A stretch of DNA of 26,997 nt from Chloroflexota bacterium (GCA_022565075.1 JADFKG010000005.1:1-26997), one strand, 5' to 3'. Positions 15,422 through 22,698 are shown, counted from the first letter of the stretch. Numbers and translations are program-made. The notes: generated from the letters alone by a model not told the origin.

Positions 15422-16540
15422 TTAATGCGCGGCCTCCGCGGCCGCCACCGCCCCCGATTTCCTGGGCGCGTGCTCTTCTTCGTGGTCACCGTGTGCACTC
15501 ACAGCCATCATGCCGAAGACCAGCGTCAGCATGGCGAAGATGAACGCCTGGATAGCGCCGACGAAAATCTCGAGGCCGTAGAACGGCAGAGTCAGGATGA
15601 TCGGCGTCAGGAACGTGAACATCAGGATTATCACCTCGCCCGCAAACATGTTCCCGAAGAGACGGAACGTGAAGCTGACGAGCCGGACAAGCTCCGAAAC
15701 CAACTCTAGAATCCCAACAAAGGCGTCGATGATACCGTCCATCAGGAGGCCGGGCTTGAACGTGAAGATCGCCCGGCCCAGCTTGCCAAAGTTGAAGAAC
15801 TTGCGCCCGTAGCCAAGTACCCCAAGCGACGTGATGCCCCAGAACTCCACCGCGATGAACGACGCAATGGCGATCGCCAGCGGCGTGTTGAGGTCTGTGT
15901 TCGGGCCGCGAAAGACAGGTATCAGCTCGCCGACGAACTTGCCAGCCGCCGCCGCCTCTCGGAAGCGGCTGACGCCCTCCGGGTCGTCCTCCTTGATCAT
16001 CGTCGCGTCGTTGGTGATGCGCAGGTTGCCGGGGCTCGAAGGCTTGATGTAGTTCAGATCGATCGGGCCCAGAGTCACGTTCTCGAAGATGATCCCTTCG
16101 ACGAAGCCGTGGGCCTCGATCTGCTCCTCCACCGGCGTCTCGTGTCCCACCCAGCCGATGACATTAAACATAGGCGTCAGCGACAGCCAGTTCGAGATGA
16201 GGATGAAGAAGAAGATCGTCGCCACGACCGGAAAGAAGCGCCGCCCGTTCTCATCGCCGGCGATTCCCGTCACGACATTGTAGAAGCCCTCCAGGGCGGC
16301 CTCGAACATGTTCTGGATGCCGCTGGGCACCAGCTCCCACTTGCGCGTGGCGACGAAGACGACGATCACGATCAGCGCCACGATCAGCCAGCTGGTGATC
16401 ATCGTATTGGTGATGGCGACGGGACCGACGGATGTGAGCGCCTCAGCCTTGATCGCTATGTTCGGAGTCGGACCGCGGAGGAACAGGAAGCCCAACACGA
16501 ACGCCGTCAGGCCTCCCAGTATCGCCAGCCATCTAATCAT
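15422..16540 (-). CDS. atpB: ATP synthase Fo subunit a with large insertion
   Basis: Subunit a forms the stator proton half-channels. The essential arginine is R293 in SFTFRLFGNMFAGE, and the neighbouring helix LNTPLAIAIASFIAVEFWGI (about 217-236) is canonical. At 372 residues it is about 100 longer than most bacterial homologues. The excess includes an acidic, non-membrane insert from about 128 to 206 between the second membrane helix (FFPVVATIFFFILISNWLSL) and the LIPVFRGPNTDLNT segment. There is also an N-terminal membrane helix (about 4-22) and a His/Glu-rich tail, GDHEEEHAPRK. The ATG at 16538-16540 overlaps the end of the upstream small gene by 8 bp. Confidence 0.94.
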   Translation of the reverse strand: MIRWLAILGGLTAFVLGFLFLRGPTPNIAIKAEALTSVGPVAITNTMITSWLIVALIVIVVFVATRKWELVPSGIQNMFEAALEGFYNVVTGIAGDENGRRFFPVVATIFFFILISNWLSLTPMFNVIGWVGHETPVEEQIEAHGFVEGIIFENVTLGPIDLNYIKPSSPGNLRITNDATMIKEDDPEGVSRFREAAAAGKFVGELIPVFRGPNTDLNTPLAIAIASFIAVEFWGITSLGVLGYGRKFFNFGKLGRAIFTFKPGLLMDGIIDAFVGILELVSELVRLVSFTFRLFGNMFAGEVIILMFTFLTPIILTLPFYGLEIFVGAIQAFIFAMLTLVFGMMAVSAHGDHEEEHAPRKSGAVAAAEAAH

Positions 16541-16775
16541 GGGCGTCTTTCGCTTTACTCCCTCTACCTTTTCCGATCGCTTCCATCAGCAAGAAATAGC
16601 CGCCCCAGAACGCCAGCAGGAATCCCCCGAACAGCCCAATAAGCGTGAAAATAGGCTCAGTGCCGAGCCAGCCGTCGGCGAGGACTCCACCGCCGATCCC
16701 GCCGATGATACTAAGGGCGACATACCACCCCAGACCCATCAGTCTCATCGTCTGAGGAAGCTTTTGCATCGGCAC
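16533..16775 (-). CDS. AtpZ/AtpI-family small membrane protein
   Basis: This 80-residue protein has two membrane helices (about 14-33 and 42-64) separated by a short loop, ADGWLGTEPIFT. It ends in a basic tail, GKGRGSKAK. This is the pattern of the AtpZ/AtpI family, which is encoded first in many atp operons and helps Fo assembly or Mg2+ handling. The GTG at 16773-16775 is preferred because GGAGG lies nine bases upstream; the ATG two codons later would be 15 bases away. It is the first gene of the operon and overlaps atpB by 8 bp. Confidence 0.85.
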   Translation of the reverse strand: MPMQKLPQTMRLMGLGWYVALSIIGGIGGGVLADGWLGTEPIFTLIGLFGGFLLAFWGGYFLLMEAIGKGRGSKAKDAHD

Positions 16776-16811
16776 GGCGAATGGCCTCCATCTGGTGCGG
16801 GATTTCTCGCA

Positions 16812-16829
16812 TTGCGCAGAATATCACAA
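16812..16829. promoter_or_regulatory. Candidate Rex operator over the ATP synthase promoter
   Basis: On the minus strand TTGTGATATTCTGCGCAA matches the Rex consensus TTGTGA-N6-TCACAA at 10 of 12 fixed positions, with one half-site perfect. It covers a plausible extended -10, TG-T-GATATT (hexamer at 16820-16825), so binding would block polymerase. The site ends 37 bp upstream of the first atp gene. No clear -35 is visible. Apart from this site and the methyltransferase start region, 16776-16962 holds only weak promoter-like sequence, such as TACAAT on the plus strand near 16880. Confidence 0.5.
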
Positions 16830-16962
16830 AGTCTGTTTAAGATCGACCAGCCATACCCCGCGCCCTCAGAAGTAGACTACAATGCCAGGCAGACGAAATT
16901 ATGCGGGTACCAGGAGAAGATGCCGAATGCCGCTCGAAATCGGCCTCTAACCGGGCCCAGTC

Positions 16963-17847
16963 GTGAACGACAGGCCCGGCCAGGGCGCAATGGACCCCGG
17001 CGACGCAGGACCTCCCTCACAACAGTTGAGCCTGCCTGACCGCTTCTCGGGCCTGCTCCTCCGCCTTGTCAGCAAGCGGACCACGTCCAGGCCGCGCGAC
17101 TACGAAGAAACCTACTTTCGCCGTGGCGCCTCAGAGGCCCGCACTTTCCTGCAACGTTTCGGTATCCCAATCGATTTCCGCGGCAAACGCGTGCTCGACT
17201 ACGGCTGCGGCTATGGGCCCTTGGCCTTCCATCTCGCTCAAGTGGAGGGCGCGGCTGCGGTCACGGGCGTGGACATCGATCAGGCAAGAATCGACTTCGC
17301 CCGGCAAAAGCTGTCGAGCGAGTATCACGACCTTACCGGCTCTGTAGATTTCAAGTTGCCTGAGGAAGTGAAAGACGGCCAATTTGACATCGTCGTCTCC
17401 AAGGACAGCTTCCAGCACTACAACGATCCAGCAAGTGCGCTCTCGCAGATCAGGCAGTTGACCGCTCCGGGCGGCCTCATCGCGATCGGCTTCGGGCCGC
17501 TATGGAAATCGCCTTATGGCGGCGCTATCGACTTCATGACCAAGCTTCCCTGGGCTCACCTCATCTTCTCCGAGGAAGCGATCATGCGAGAGCGATTACG
17601 CTACCGCCCCGAGGAGAAAGCGCAGACGTACAAGGACGTACGGGGTGGGTTCAATAAGATGACGCTCCGGCAGTTCCGTCAGATAGTCGCCCGTAGCGGC
17701 ATGAAGGTTCTGTCGTTCCGGGCGAACGCTTCTTCCGGCGTGGTCGGTGGTCCATCCCGCCTGCTCGCAGAGATCCCCGGCTGGCGCGAGTTCTTCACGC
17801 TGAACGTGTATGTCGTGCTCTCTGTGTCCAACACAGGAGTCGAGTAG
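16963..17847 (+). CDS. Class I SAM-dependent methyltransferase
   Basis: The 294-residue protein has a Rossmann-type SAM-binding domain. Motif I is VLDYGCGYGPLAFHL (77-91), the acidic residue of strand 2 is in VTGVDIDQARIDFARQ, the strand-4 motif is FDIVVSKDSFQHYNDP, and LTAPGGLIAIGFGPL follows. This is the Methyltransf_11/25-like pattern. The acceptor is unknown. A C-terminal part of about 80 residues (MTLRQFRQIVARSGMKVLSF and onward) closes the fold. The GTG at 16963 lacks a clear Shine-Dalgarno; the ATG at 16990, after AGGGC, is an alternative. It diverges from the ATP synthase operon. Confidence 0.85.
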   Translation: MNDRPGQGAMDPGDAGPPSQQLSLPDRFSGLLLRLVSKRTTSRPRDYEETYFRRGASEARTFLQRFGIPIDFRGKRVLDYGCGYGPLAFHLAQVEGAAAVTGVDIDQARIDFARQKLSSEYHDLTGSVDFKLPEEVKDGQFDIVVSKDSFQHYNDPASALSQIRQLTAPGGLIAIGFGPLWKSPYGGAIDFMTKLPWAHLIFSEEAIMRERLRYRPEEKAQTYKDVRGGFNKMTLRQFRQIVARSGMKVLSFRANASSGVVGGPSRLLAEIPGWREFFTLNVYVVLSVSNTGVE

Positions 17848-17849
17848 CC

Positions 17850-17875
17850 CCGCGCCGCATGATGCGACGTCGCGG
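17850..17875. terminator. Hairpin between convergent methyltransferase and nuclease-family genes
   Basis: CCGCG (17850-17854) pairs with CGCGG (17871-17875), and the interior contains CGCAT/ATGCG complementarity. It lies directly after the methyltransferase stop, between two convergent genes 40 bp apart. No U-tract is visible. Confidence 0.4.
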
Positions 17876-17887
17876 AGCGCGAGCGCA

Positions 17888-18433
17888 CTAGCCCTTCTTT
17901 CCGAAGTCCTCCAGATCAAGGCCTTCGATGACGTCGCGGAACGGGCTGAGCTTCTCCAACTCCTCGGGTGAGGCCTCTTTACTCTCTTCCGTATCGCCCA
18001 CGCCGTCGATCGTGCCGCTCTCCTCGTCCAAACGTACGCCTGCCTTCTCCAGCACCGACTCATCGGCGTAGATCGGCACCTGCGCCCGTACAGCGAGAGC
18101 GATCGCGTCGCTCGGCCGTGCGTCGATCTCCACCGAACGCCCGTCCACCTGCAGAACGATCTTGGCGAAGAACGTATCGTTGGAGAGGTCGCTGACCAGG
18201 ATGTGGTCGATGCTGCCGCCCAGCTCCTCAATGACGCTGCGCAGCAGGTCGTGCGTCAGCGGGCGCGCCACCTGCACATCCTGAAGCCGAACGGCGATCG
18301 CGTCTGCCTCCGCTGGACCTATCCAGATCGGCAGATAGCGGTCAGATTCCTTTTCCTTCAAGATCACGACGCGCTGATAGTTCATCAGACTCACGCGTAT
18401 GCTCTCGATGGTCATCTCGACCACTACTTCCAC
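17888..18433 (-). CDS. Bifunctional nuclease family (BFN/DUF151) protein
   Basis: The 181-residue protein carries the DUF151/BFN domain at about 7-135. Signatures are SLMNYQRVVILKEKESDRYLPIWIGPAEA, RPLTHDLL and EIDARPSDAIALAVRAQVPIYA. Plant and some bacterial members have been reported to have nuclease activity; in most bacteria the role is unknown. The C-terminal 45 residues are acidic and low complexity. The first GTG (18431-18433) is overlapped by the GGAGG sequence. The GTG at 18422-18424 has GGAGG eight bases upstream and may be the true start, giving 178 residues. The promoter lies at 18456-18484. Confidence 0.88.
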   Translation of the reverse strand: MEVVVEMTIESIRVSLMNYQRVVILKEKESDRYLPIWIGPAEADAIAVRLQDVQVARPLTHDLLRSVIEELGGSIDHILVSDLSNDTFFAKIVLQVDGRSVEIDARPSDAIALAVRAQVPIYADESVLEKAGVRLDEESGTIDGVGDTEESKEASPEELEKLSPFRDVIEGLDLEDFGKKG

Positions 18434-18455
18434 CTCCGAATTCTAGGTAATTCCG

Positions 18456-18484
18456 ATACTATCCCCCGCTTCTCGCGAGGTCAA
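18456..18484 (-). promoter_or_regulatory. Promoter of the BFN-family gene
   Basis: The minus strand has TTGACC (18479-18484) and TAGTAT (18456-18461) separated by exactly 17 bp. It abuts the MFS stop codon, so the BFN gene is transcribed independently of the MFS gene. The predicted start is near 18449, giving a short leader with GGAGG. Confidence 0.55.
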
Positions 18485-19813
18485 TCAAGTAGGAACCGCC
18501 TCCCGCTTCCGAGTATCCGGCGCGTCCTCCTCCTCCAGCGACGGCCCGAACACATCACTCAAGATGGCGGCACCGCCGATCAGCACCGCCAGAATGATCA
18601 GCATCGCCGTGATGTTCAACACGTCGGTGATCACGCCCACCATCAGCAGGGGGATCAGCGAGATGAAGTTTGCCGACACGACCTGCGTGGCGAAGATGCG
18701 GCCGCGCATCTCGGCCGGCGCCCGTTCGTGCAGCACCGTCTGCGCCGGGGCGTTAAGCAGCGCGTAGAAGAAGCCCATCGGCCCGGCAAAAGCCATCACC
18801 AGCGCCTGAAGCGCAGAGATCCGCAGGATATTGCTCGGGTCCAGTGCATCGGGCCCCTTCGCCCACACCTCTTCGATCGGCTCCACCAGCGCCAGACCCA
18901 CCATGCAGAAGGCGATGCCGGCCAGGCCGATCACCACCGTCCGGTTCTTGCCGAAGCGCGCGAACCACGACAGGAAGCGCAGCCCAAACAGCGCCCCGAT
19001 GCCAGTCGGCGCGAAGATGAGCGCCGCGTTGTCCGCCGGAACCTCAAGCACGTCCCGCATGTAGCGCGGAATCAGAATGGCAAACAGCAGGACGAGCGAG
19101 CTGCTAAGGACCAGCTGCCCCAGCGCCACGACAGAACGGCGGTCCGAGACCAGCGCCCGCCAGCTCTCGCGGAACTCCGTCGGTATGCTGCCGAAGTTGG
19201 CGCCCTGCCTGGGCTCGGCCTTCGCCCTGTCATGCCAGACGTTGACGCGCGCCGCGAAGAACGCCGCGATGGTGAACAGCACCGCCGCCGTCAGGAACAT
19301 GCCGTCTGGCCCCACGCTCTTCAGCAGAACCGGCGCCAGGAAGACGATGCCCAGCAGCTGCGCCCCCGTCAGCGTCAGGTTGTAGAGGCTGTTCGCCGCA
19401 ACCAGCTTCTCCCGAGACACAAGGGAGGGGATCAACGATACGACAGCGGGGTTGAAGAAGAGGCCCGCCGTAGCGACGGACACGGCGATCGCGTATATGG
19501 CCCACGCGTCCGCGTGAAAGAAGAAGAACAGCAGGCAGCCACCCGCACGCAGCAGGTTGGTGACCACAAGCACCGGCTCCTTGTCGACGCGGTCCAGGAT
19601 CACGCCGACGGCGAATCCCAGCGGGATCGACGGCAGGATGAAGCAGAGAACGAGGATACTCGTGTGAATCGAGGAGTTCGTTATGTTGAGGATGACGACG
19701 AGCAGGCTGAACAGCAGCGCGTTCTGCGCCGTCTGGGCGATGCCCTGGCTCAGCCAGAGGCTGAGGAAGCGCCGGTCCGCCAGCAGCGCGCGCGAACGCA
19801 CGACATCCCGCAC
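18485..19813 (-). CDS. MFS transporter (MFS_3-like efflux protein)
   Basis: This 442-residue integral membrane protein has about 12 hydrophobic segments and a central cytoplasmic loop near 200-220 (RVNVWHDRAKAEPRQGANFGS). Loop 2-3 reads GVILDRVDKEPVLVVTNLLRAG, the MFS motif-A region (GxxxDRxxxx). RAPAEMRGRIFA is the matching motif between helices 8 and 9 of macrolide-efflux-like MFS_3 proteins. That subgroup exports drugs or siderophores; the substrate here is unknown. The start is GTG at 19811-19813 with GAGGGAG upstream. The DUF951 gene ends 19 bp before it, so pyrF, DUF951 and this gene may form an operon. Confidence 0.88.
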   Translation of the reverse strand: MRDVVRSRALLADRRFLSLWLSQGIAQTAQNALLFSLLVVILNITNSSIHTSILVLCFILPSIPLGFAVGVILDRVDKEPVLVVTNLLRAGGCLLFFFFHADAWAIYAIAVSVATAGLFFNPAVVSLIPSLVSREKLVAANSLYNLTLTGAQLLGIVFLAPVLLKSVGPDGMFLTAAVLFTIAAFFAARVNVWHDRAKAEPRQGANFGSIPTEFRESWRALVSDRRSVVALGQLVLSSSLVLLFAILIPRYMRDVLEVPADNAALIFAPTGIGALFGLRFLSWFARFGKNRTVVIGLAGIAFCMVGLALVEPIEEVWAKGPDALDPSNILRISALQALVMAFAGPMGFFYALLNAPAQTVLHERAPAEMRGRIFATQVVSANFISLIPLLMVGVITDVLNITAMLIILAVLIGGAAILSDVFGPSLEEEDAPDTRKREAVPT

Positions 19814-19832
19814 CTTCGGCTCCCTCAGGACG

Positions 19833-20045
19833 TTATCTCTCAGCGGAATCCTCCGCCGGGCCCCTCGAGAGGAACGTCTTCACGCGCTTCTCGAACGTGC
19901 TGCGCTCAAGAAGCACCCGCCGCCGGCAACCGAGGCAGCGAATACCGATGTCCGCGCCCAGGCGCACGACCTCCCAGTCGTAGCCACCGCAGGGGTGCTG
20001 CTTCCGCAGACGCACCTGGTCGCCCAGGCGCACCTCAAGCACCAC
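19833..20045 (-). CDS. DUF951 small zinc-ribbon-like protein
   Basis: This 70-residue protein matches the DUF951 pattern: VRLGDQVRLRKQHPCGGYDWEVVRLGADIGIRCLGC, with Cys in HPCGG and a CxxC pair (CLGC) near the middle, then a basic helix RRVLLERSTFEKRVK. The cysteines could bind zinc. The function is unknown. The start is GTG at 20043-20045, four bases after the pyrF stop; a second GTG follows directly. The frame remains open far upstream into pyrF, but that part is antisense-free overlap with no family similarity, so I reject the longer form. Confidence 0.85.
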   Translation of the reverse strand: MVLEVRLGDQVRLRKQHPCGGYDWEVVRLGADIGIRCLGCRRRVLLERSTFEKRVKTFLSRGPAEDSAER

Positions 20046-20049
20046 GGCG

Positions 20050-20859
20050 CTAATCCCCGGCCAGCAGGGCGTCGCGGGCCAGGTTGATGCGGCCGCGCAA
20101 CGCCTCGGCAGCCCGCCGTGCGTTGCCAACGTAATCGCCGCCGCGCGAGGCATAGAGCACGGCACGCGAGGCGCTGATGATGATCCCTCCCCCCCGCGAG
20201 TCGAAGGCCGCGCGGGCGGCCGCTTCCAGCTCGCCCTCCTGCGCGCCGACGCCGGGCACCAACAGCACCTGGTCCGGGCAGATCTCACGCACGCGGGCGA
20301 TCTGCTCGGGCCAGGTCGCCCCTGTCACCAGGCCCACGTTTCCGTGCTCGTTCCAGTCGCGGGCAAGACGGGCGACCTGCTCGTACAGCGCCCCACCGCC
20401 GTCCAACGGCAGATCCTGCACGTCCGCCGCGCCCGGGTTGGAGCTGCGGCACCAGATGAACACACCACGCTCCCGGTATTCCGCGAACGGCTGCACGGCG
20501 TCGCGTCCGCCGTACGGGTTCACCGTCGCGGCGTCGAAATCGTACGTCTCGAACAGCGCCCTGGCGTAAAAGCGCGCCGTGTTGCCGATGTCGCCGCGCT
20601 TGGCGTCGGCGATGATCGGAATGTGTGCGGGCACACCCCGTATCGACTCCAGAAGCGTCTGCATTCCGCCAACGCCCAGCGCTTCGAAGAACGCCAGGTT
20701 CGGCTTGTAGGCGCAGACGAGGTCCCTGGTCGCCTCGACGATCTCGTTGAGGAAGGACGCCACGTCCGCGTGGGGCATCAGTTCGGGGTCGGGATCGAGG
20801 CCCACGCACAGAAAGCTCTGATTCTTCTGCTGGGCCGCCCGGAGCTTCTCAACGAACAT
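20050..20859 (-). CDS. pyrF: Orotidine 5'-phosphate decarboxylase (type 2 PyrF)
   Basis: PyrF decarboxylates OMP to UMP, the last step of de novo pyrimidine synthesis. The 269 residues fit the longer type-2 subfamily. The substrate segment is FLCVGLDPDPEL, followed by AYKPNLAFFEALG. The catalytic Asp-Lys-Asp motif is DAKRGD (85-90, lysine K87) in IIADAKRGDIGNTA. The phosphate-loop region is LLVPGVGAQEGE and IIISASRAVLYAS. The ATG at 20857-20859 follows AAGGAG with a rather long spacing of about 11. The open frame extends to 21228 but that stretch is the reverse of comB. A near-consensus TATAAT lies about 100 bp upstream. Confidence 0.95.
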   Translation of the reverse strand: MFVEKLRAAQQKNQSFLCVGLDPDPELMPHADVASFLNEIVEATRDLVCAYKPNLAFFEALGVGGMQTLLESIRGVPAHIPIIADAKRGDIGNTARFYARALFETYDFDAATVNPYGGRDAVQPFAEYRERGVFIWCRSSNPGAADVQDLPLDGGGALYEQVARLARDWNEHGNVGLVTGATWPEQIARVREICPDQVLLVPGVGAQEGELEAAARAAFDSRGGGIIISASRAVLYASRGGDYVGNARRAAEALRGRINLARDALLAGD

Positions 20860-20957
20860 TCGCGAACCCGCTCCTTGTCGAAATATGTTGAAGTCGTCCG
20901 GCCCCTGAAGGCGCTTCGCCGGCGCCGCTGATTGTACTGCCCAATCGCTTAGCGGCA

Positions 20958-20985
20958 TATTATAAACTCGCATCTCATGGGTCAA
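20958..20985. promoter_or_regulatory. Divergent promoter elements for pyrF and comB
   Basis: The minus strand has a perfect TATAAT (20959-20964) with TTGACC 15 bp upstream (20980-20985), a short spacing, directed at pyrF. The overlapping plus-strand TATTAT (20958-20963) lies 13 bp before the comB ATG. The two -10 elements share bases, so the genes may compete for polymerase. comB has no Shine-Dalgarno and its leader would be only a few bases long. Confidence 0.45.
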
Positions 20986-21759
20986 GAAACGTCCAGCGGA
21001 TCCGCAGGGCGCATCGACGTCGCCCTTCTTCCCGGCCAGCGCTTCGACGCTGCGCACAACGTCTGCGTCATCGTCGACGTCCTGCGCGCCTCCTCCAGCA
21101 TCGTCACGCTGCTGGAGCGCGGCTGCTCCTCCGTCGTCGCCGCACCAACCGTCGACCGCGCCCGCCAGCTGCGCAGCGGCCTGCCTGACCACCTCCTGTG
21201 TGGCGAGGAGCGCGGCCTGCCCCCGCACGGCTTCGACTACGGCAACTCCCCGTCGGAGTTCTCGCGCCTCGACCTATCGGGCCGCTCGGCGATCCTCGCC
21301 ACGGCCAACGGCACGCGCGTCCTCGCCGCCATCGCCGCCGAATCGCCCGCCGTGCTCGTCGGGGCGCTCCTCAACCGCACAGCCGTCGCCCGCGCCGCCA
21401 TCGACATCGCCCGCCAGCGCGGGCTGGGCATCGCCATCGTCAGCTCAGCAGCGCACGGCGGCGGCACCTTCGTGCTCGAGGACGCCCTCGGAGCCGGCGC
21501 CATCGCAGAGGCCGCCCTCTCGCACGAGCCCTCGCTAGAAGCGTCCGACGCGGCACGTTTCGCTCGCGACGCCTTTACCGTCGCTGCGGCTGACATCGCA
21601 GGGGCAGTCCGCTCCGCCTACCACTCGCAGGAGCTGATCGACGAGGGGCTGGGCGAAGACGTGGCGTACTGCGCCCAGCTCGACGTTTCCGGCATCGCGC
21701 CCGTGCTTGAGCGCACGGAAGACGGCCTCCTCCGCCTGCGACCGTATCGCCCCGCTTGA
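20977..21759 (+). CDS. comB: 2-phosphosulfolactate phosphatase family protein (ComB)
   Basis: ComB removes phosphate from 2-phosphosulfolactate in coenzyme M biosynthesis of methanogens, but many bacteria without CoM carry homologues. The 260 residues have the family motifs: CVIVDVLRASSSIVTLLERG (30-49), LLCGEERGLPPHGFDYGNSPSEF (about 73-95) and ILATANGTRVL (about 106-116). SSAAHGGGTFVLEDALGAG follows. No ComA, ComC or other CoM gene is nearby, so the true substrate is uncertain. The ATG at 20977 has no ribosome binding site and is 13 bp from a -10, suggesting a leaderless or near-leaderless mRNA. Confidence 0.88.
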   Translation: MGQETSSGSAGRIDVALLPGQRFDAAHNVCVIVDVLRASSSIVTLLERGCSSVVAAPTVDRARQLRSGLPDHLLCGEERGLPPHGFDYGNSPSEFSRLDLSGRSAILATANGTRVLAAIAAESPAVLVGALLNRTAVARAAIDIARQRGLGIAIVSSAAHGGGTFVLEDALGAGAIAEAALSHEPSLEASDAARFARDAFTVAAADIAGAVRSAYHSQELIDEGLGEDVAYCAQLDVSGIAPVLERTEDGLLRLRPYRPA

Positions 21760-21796
21760 GCCGAGCGGCGGCGCGCCCGGCACGTCCATTTGACCC

Positions 21797-21824
21797 TTGC
21801 CCGAGGCCCGGCGGATGCTATACT
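21797..21824 (+). promoter_or_regulatory. Promoter of etfBA with extended -10
   Basis: TGC-TATACT places the -10 at 21819-21824, with TTGCCC (21797-21802) 16 bp upstream. The core CGGCGGATGCTATA (21809-21822) is identical over 14 bases to the rex promoter core at 5998-6011. Transcription would start near 21831. Confidence 0.55.
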
Positions 21825-21832
21825 TGGGCGCC

Positions 21833-21850
21833 GGGTGATAAATTTCACAT
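21833..21850. promoter_or_regulatory. Candidate Rex operator at the etfBA transcription start
   Basis: GGGTGATAAATTTCACAT matches the Rex consensus TTGTGA-N6-TCACAA at 9 of 12 fixed positions. It contains the perfect inverted repeat GTGA-TAAATT-TCAC with the AT-rich centre usual for Rex sites. It begins 9 bp after the -10 and thus covers the likely start of transcription. A CRP/FNR-type site could look similar, but Rex is encoded in this window. Confidence 0.5.
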
Positions 21851-21906
21851 ACTCCCAAAACCCATCGATCGCCCCACTGCTCATTTAGACAGCCAGGAGG
21901 AGGCTT

Positions 21907-22698
21907 ATGCCCCACATCATCTGTTTCGCCAAGCAGGTGCCGGACCCAGAGACGCCCGCCTCGCAGTTCAAGGTTGACGAGGCCGCGAAGAAGGTCATTC
22001 CGGCGCCCGGCGTGCAACAAGTCCCCAGCCAGTTCGACACCATCGCCGTCGAGGCCGCGCTGCGCATCAAGGACAACCACCCCGACTCCACGATCACCGT
22101 GGTCAGCCTCGGCCCGGACCCCTTCCGGGACACGATCAAGCATTGCCTGGCGATGGGCGTGGACGAGGGCGTCCACATCAACGACCCCGCCGTCAACGAC
22201 GCCGACCACTGGGCCACGGCCGAGGTCCTTGCCGCCGCCGTCAAGAAGCTCGGCGACTACGACCTGATCCTCACCGGCCGCCAGTCGGTCGACTGGGACA
22301 TGGGCGTCGTCGGCTCCACGGTGGCCGAGATTCTCGGCGTTCCGGTCGTTACGATCGCCAAGCAGATCGACTACGCCGGAGACAAAGTCACCGTCGAACG
22401 CGTGCTGCTCGACGGCTTCGAAACCGTCGAGGCCCCGACGCCCTGCGTCGTCACCGTCAGCAACGAGCTGGGCGAGCCGCGTTACCCGCAGCTGCGCCAG
22501 ATCATGCAGGCGGCCAAGAAAGAAGTGAAGCCCTGGACCCTCGCCGACCTGGGGATCTCAGCGCCTCAGAACCGCGTCAACCTCGAGGCCCTCTACGTTC
22601 CGGACACTTCGGTCGAGACCGAGGTCATCGAAGGCGAGACCGCACAGGAGAAGGCCGCCACCCTGGCCAAGCGCCTGAGCGACGCCAAGCTCATCTAG
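21907..22698 (+). CDS. etfB: Electron transfer flavoprotein, beta subunit
   Basis: EtfB pairs with EtfA to carry electrons from acyl-CoA dehydrogenases and similar flavoenzymes to the respiratory chain. The 263 residues start MPHIICFAKQVPDPE and contain the AMP/nucleotide-binding stretch SQFDTIAVEAALRIKD (about 42-57) and LILTGRQSVDWDMGVVGSTVAEILG (about 119-143). The adjoining PYPQLRQIMQAAKKEV-like segment near 195-212 is the ETF-beta recognition-loop region. The ATG is preceded by GGAGGAGG. etfA follows after a few bases. Confidence 0.94.
   Translation: MPHIICFAKQVPDPETPASQFKVDEAAKKVIPAPGVQQVPSQFDTIAVEAALRIKDNHPDSTITVVSLGPDPFRDTIKHCLAMGVDEGVHINDPAVNDADHWATAEVLAAAVKKLGDYDLILTGRQSVDWDMGVVGSTVAEILGVPVVTIAKQIDYAGDKVTVERVLLDGFETVEAPTPCVVTVSNELGEPRYPQLRQIMQAAKKEVKPWTLADLGISAPQNRVNLEALYVPDTSVETEVIEGETAQEKAATLAKRLSDAKLI

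Noticed and set aside
18203..20053. Plus-strand open frame of 616 codons
   Set aside because: It is antisense to the MFS, DUF951 and BFN genes, all with clear family motifs; its composition is Arg/Gln-rich shadow.
20046..20288. N-terminal extension of the DUF951 gene
   Set aside because: This part is the pyrF coding sequence in another frame; DUF951 proteins are only about 70 residues.
20860..21228. N-terminal extension of pyrF
   Set aside because: The extra 123 codons are the reverse of comB, and type-2 PyrF proteins begin at the ATG at 20859.
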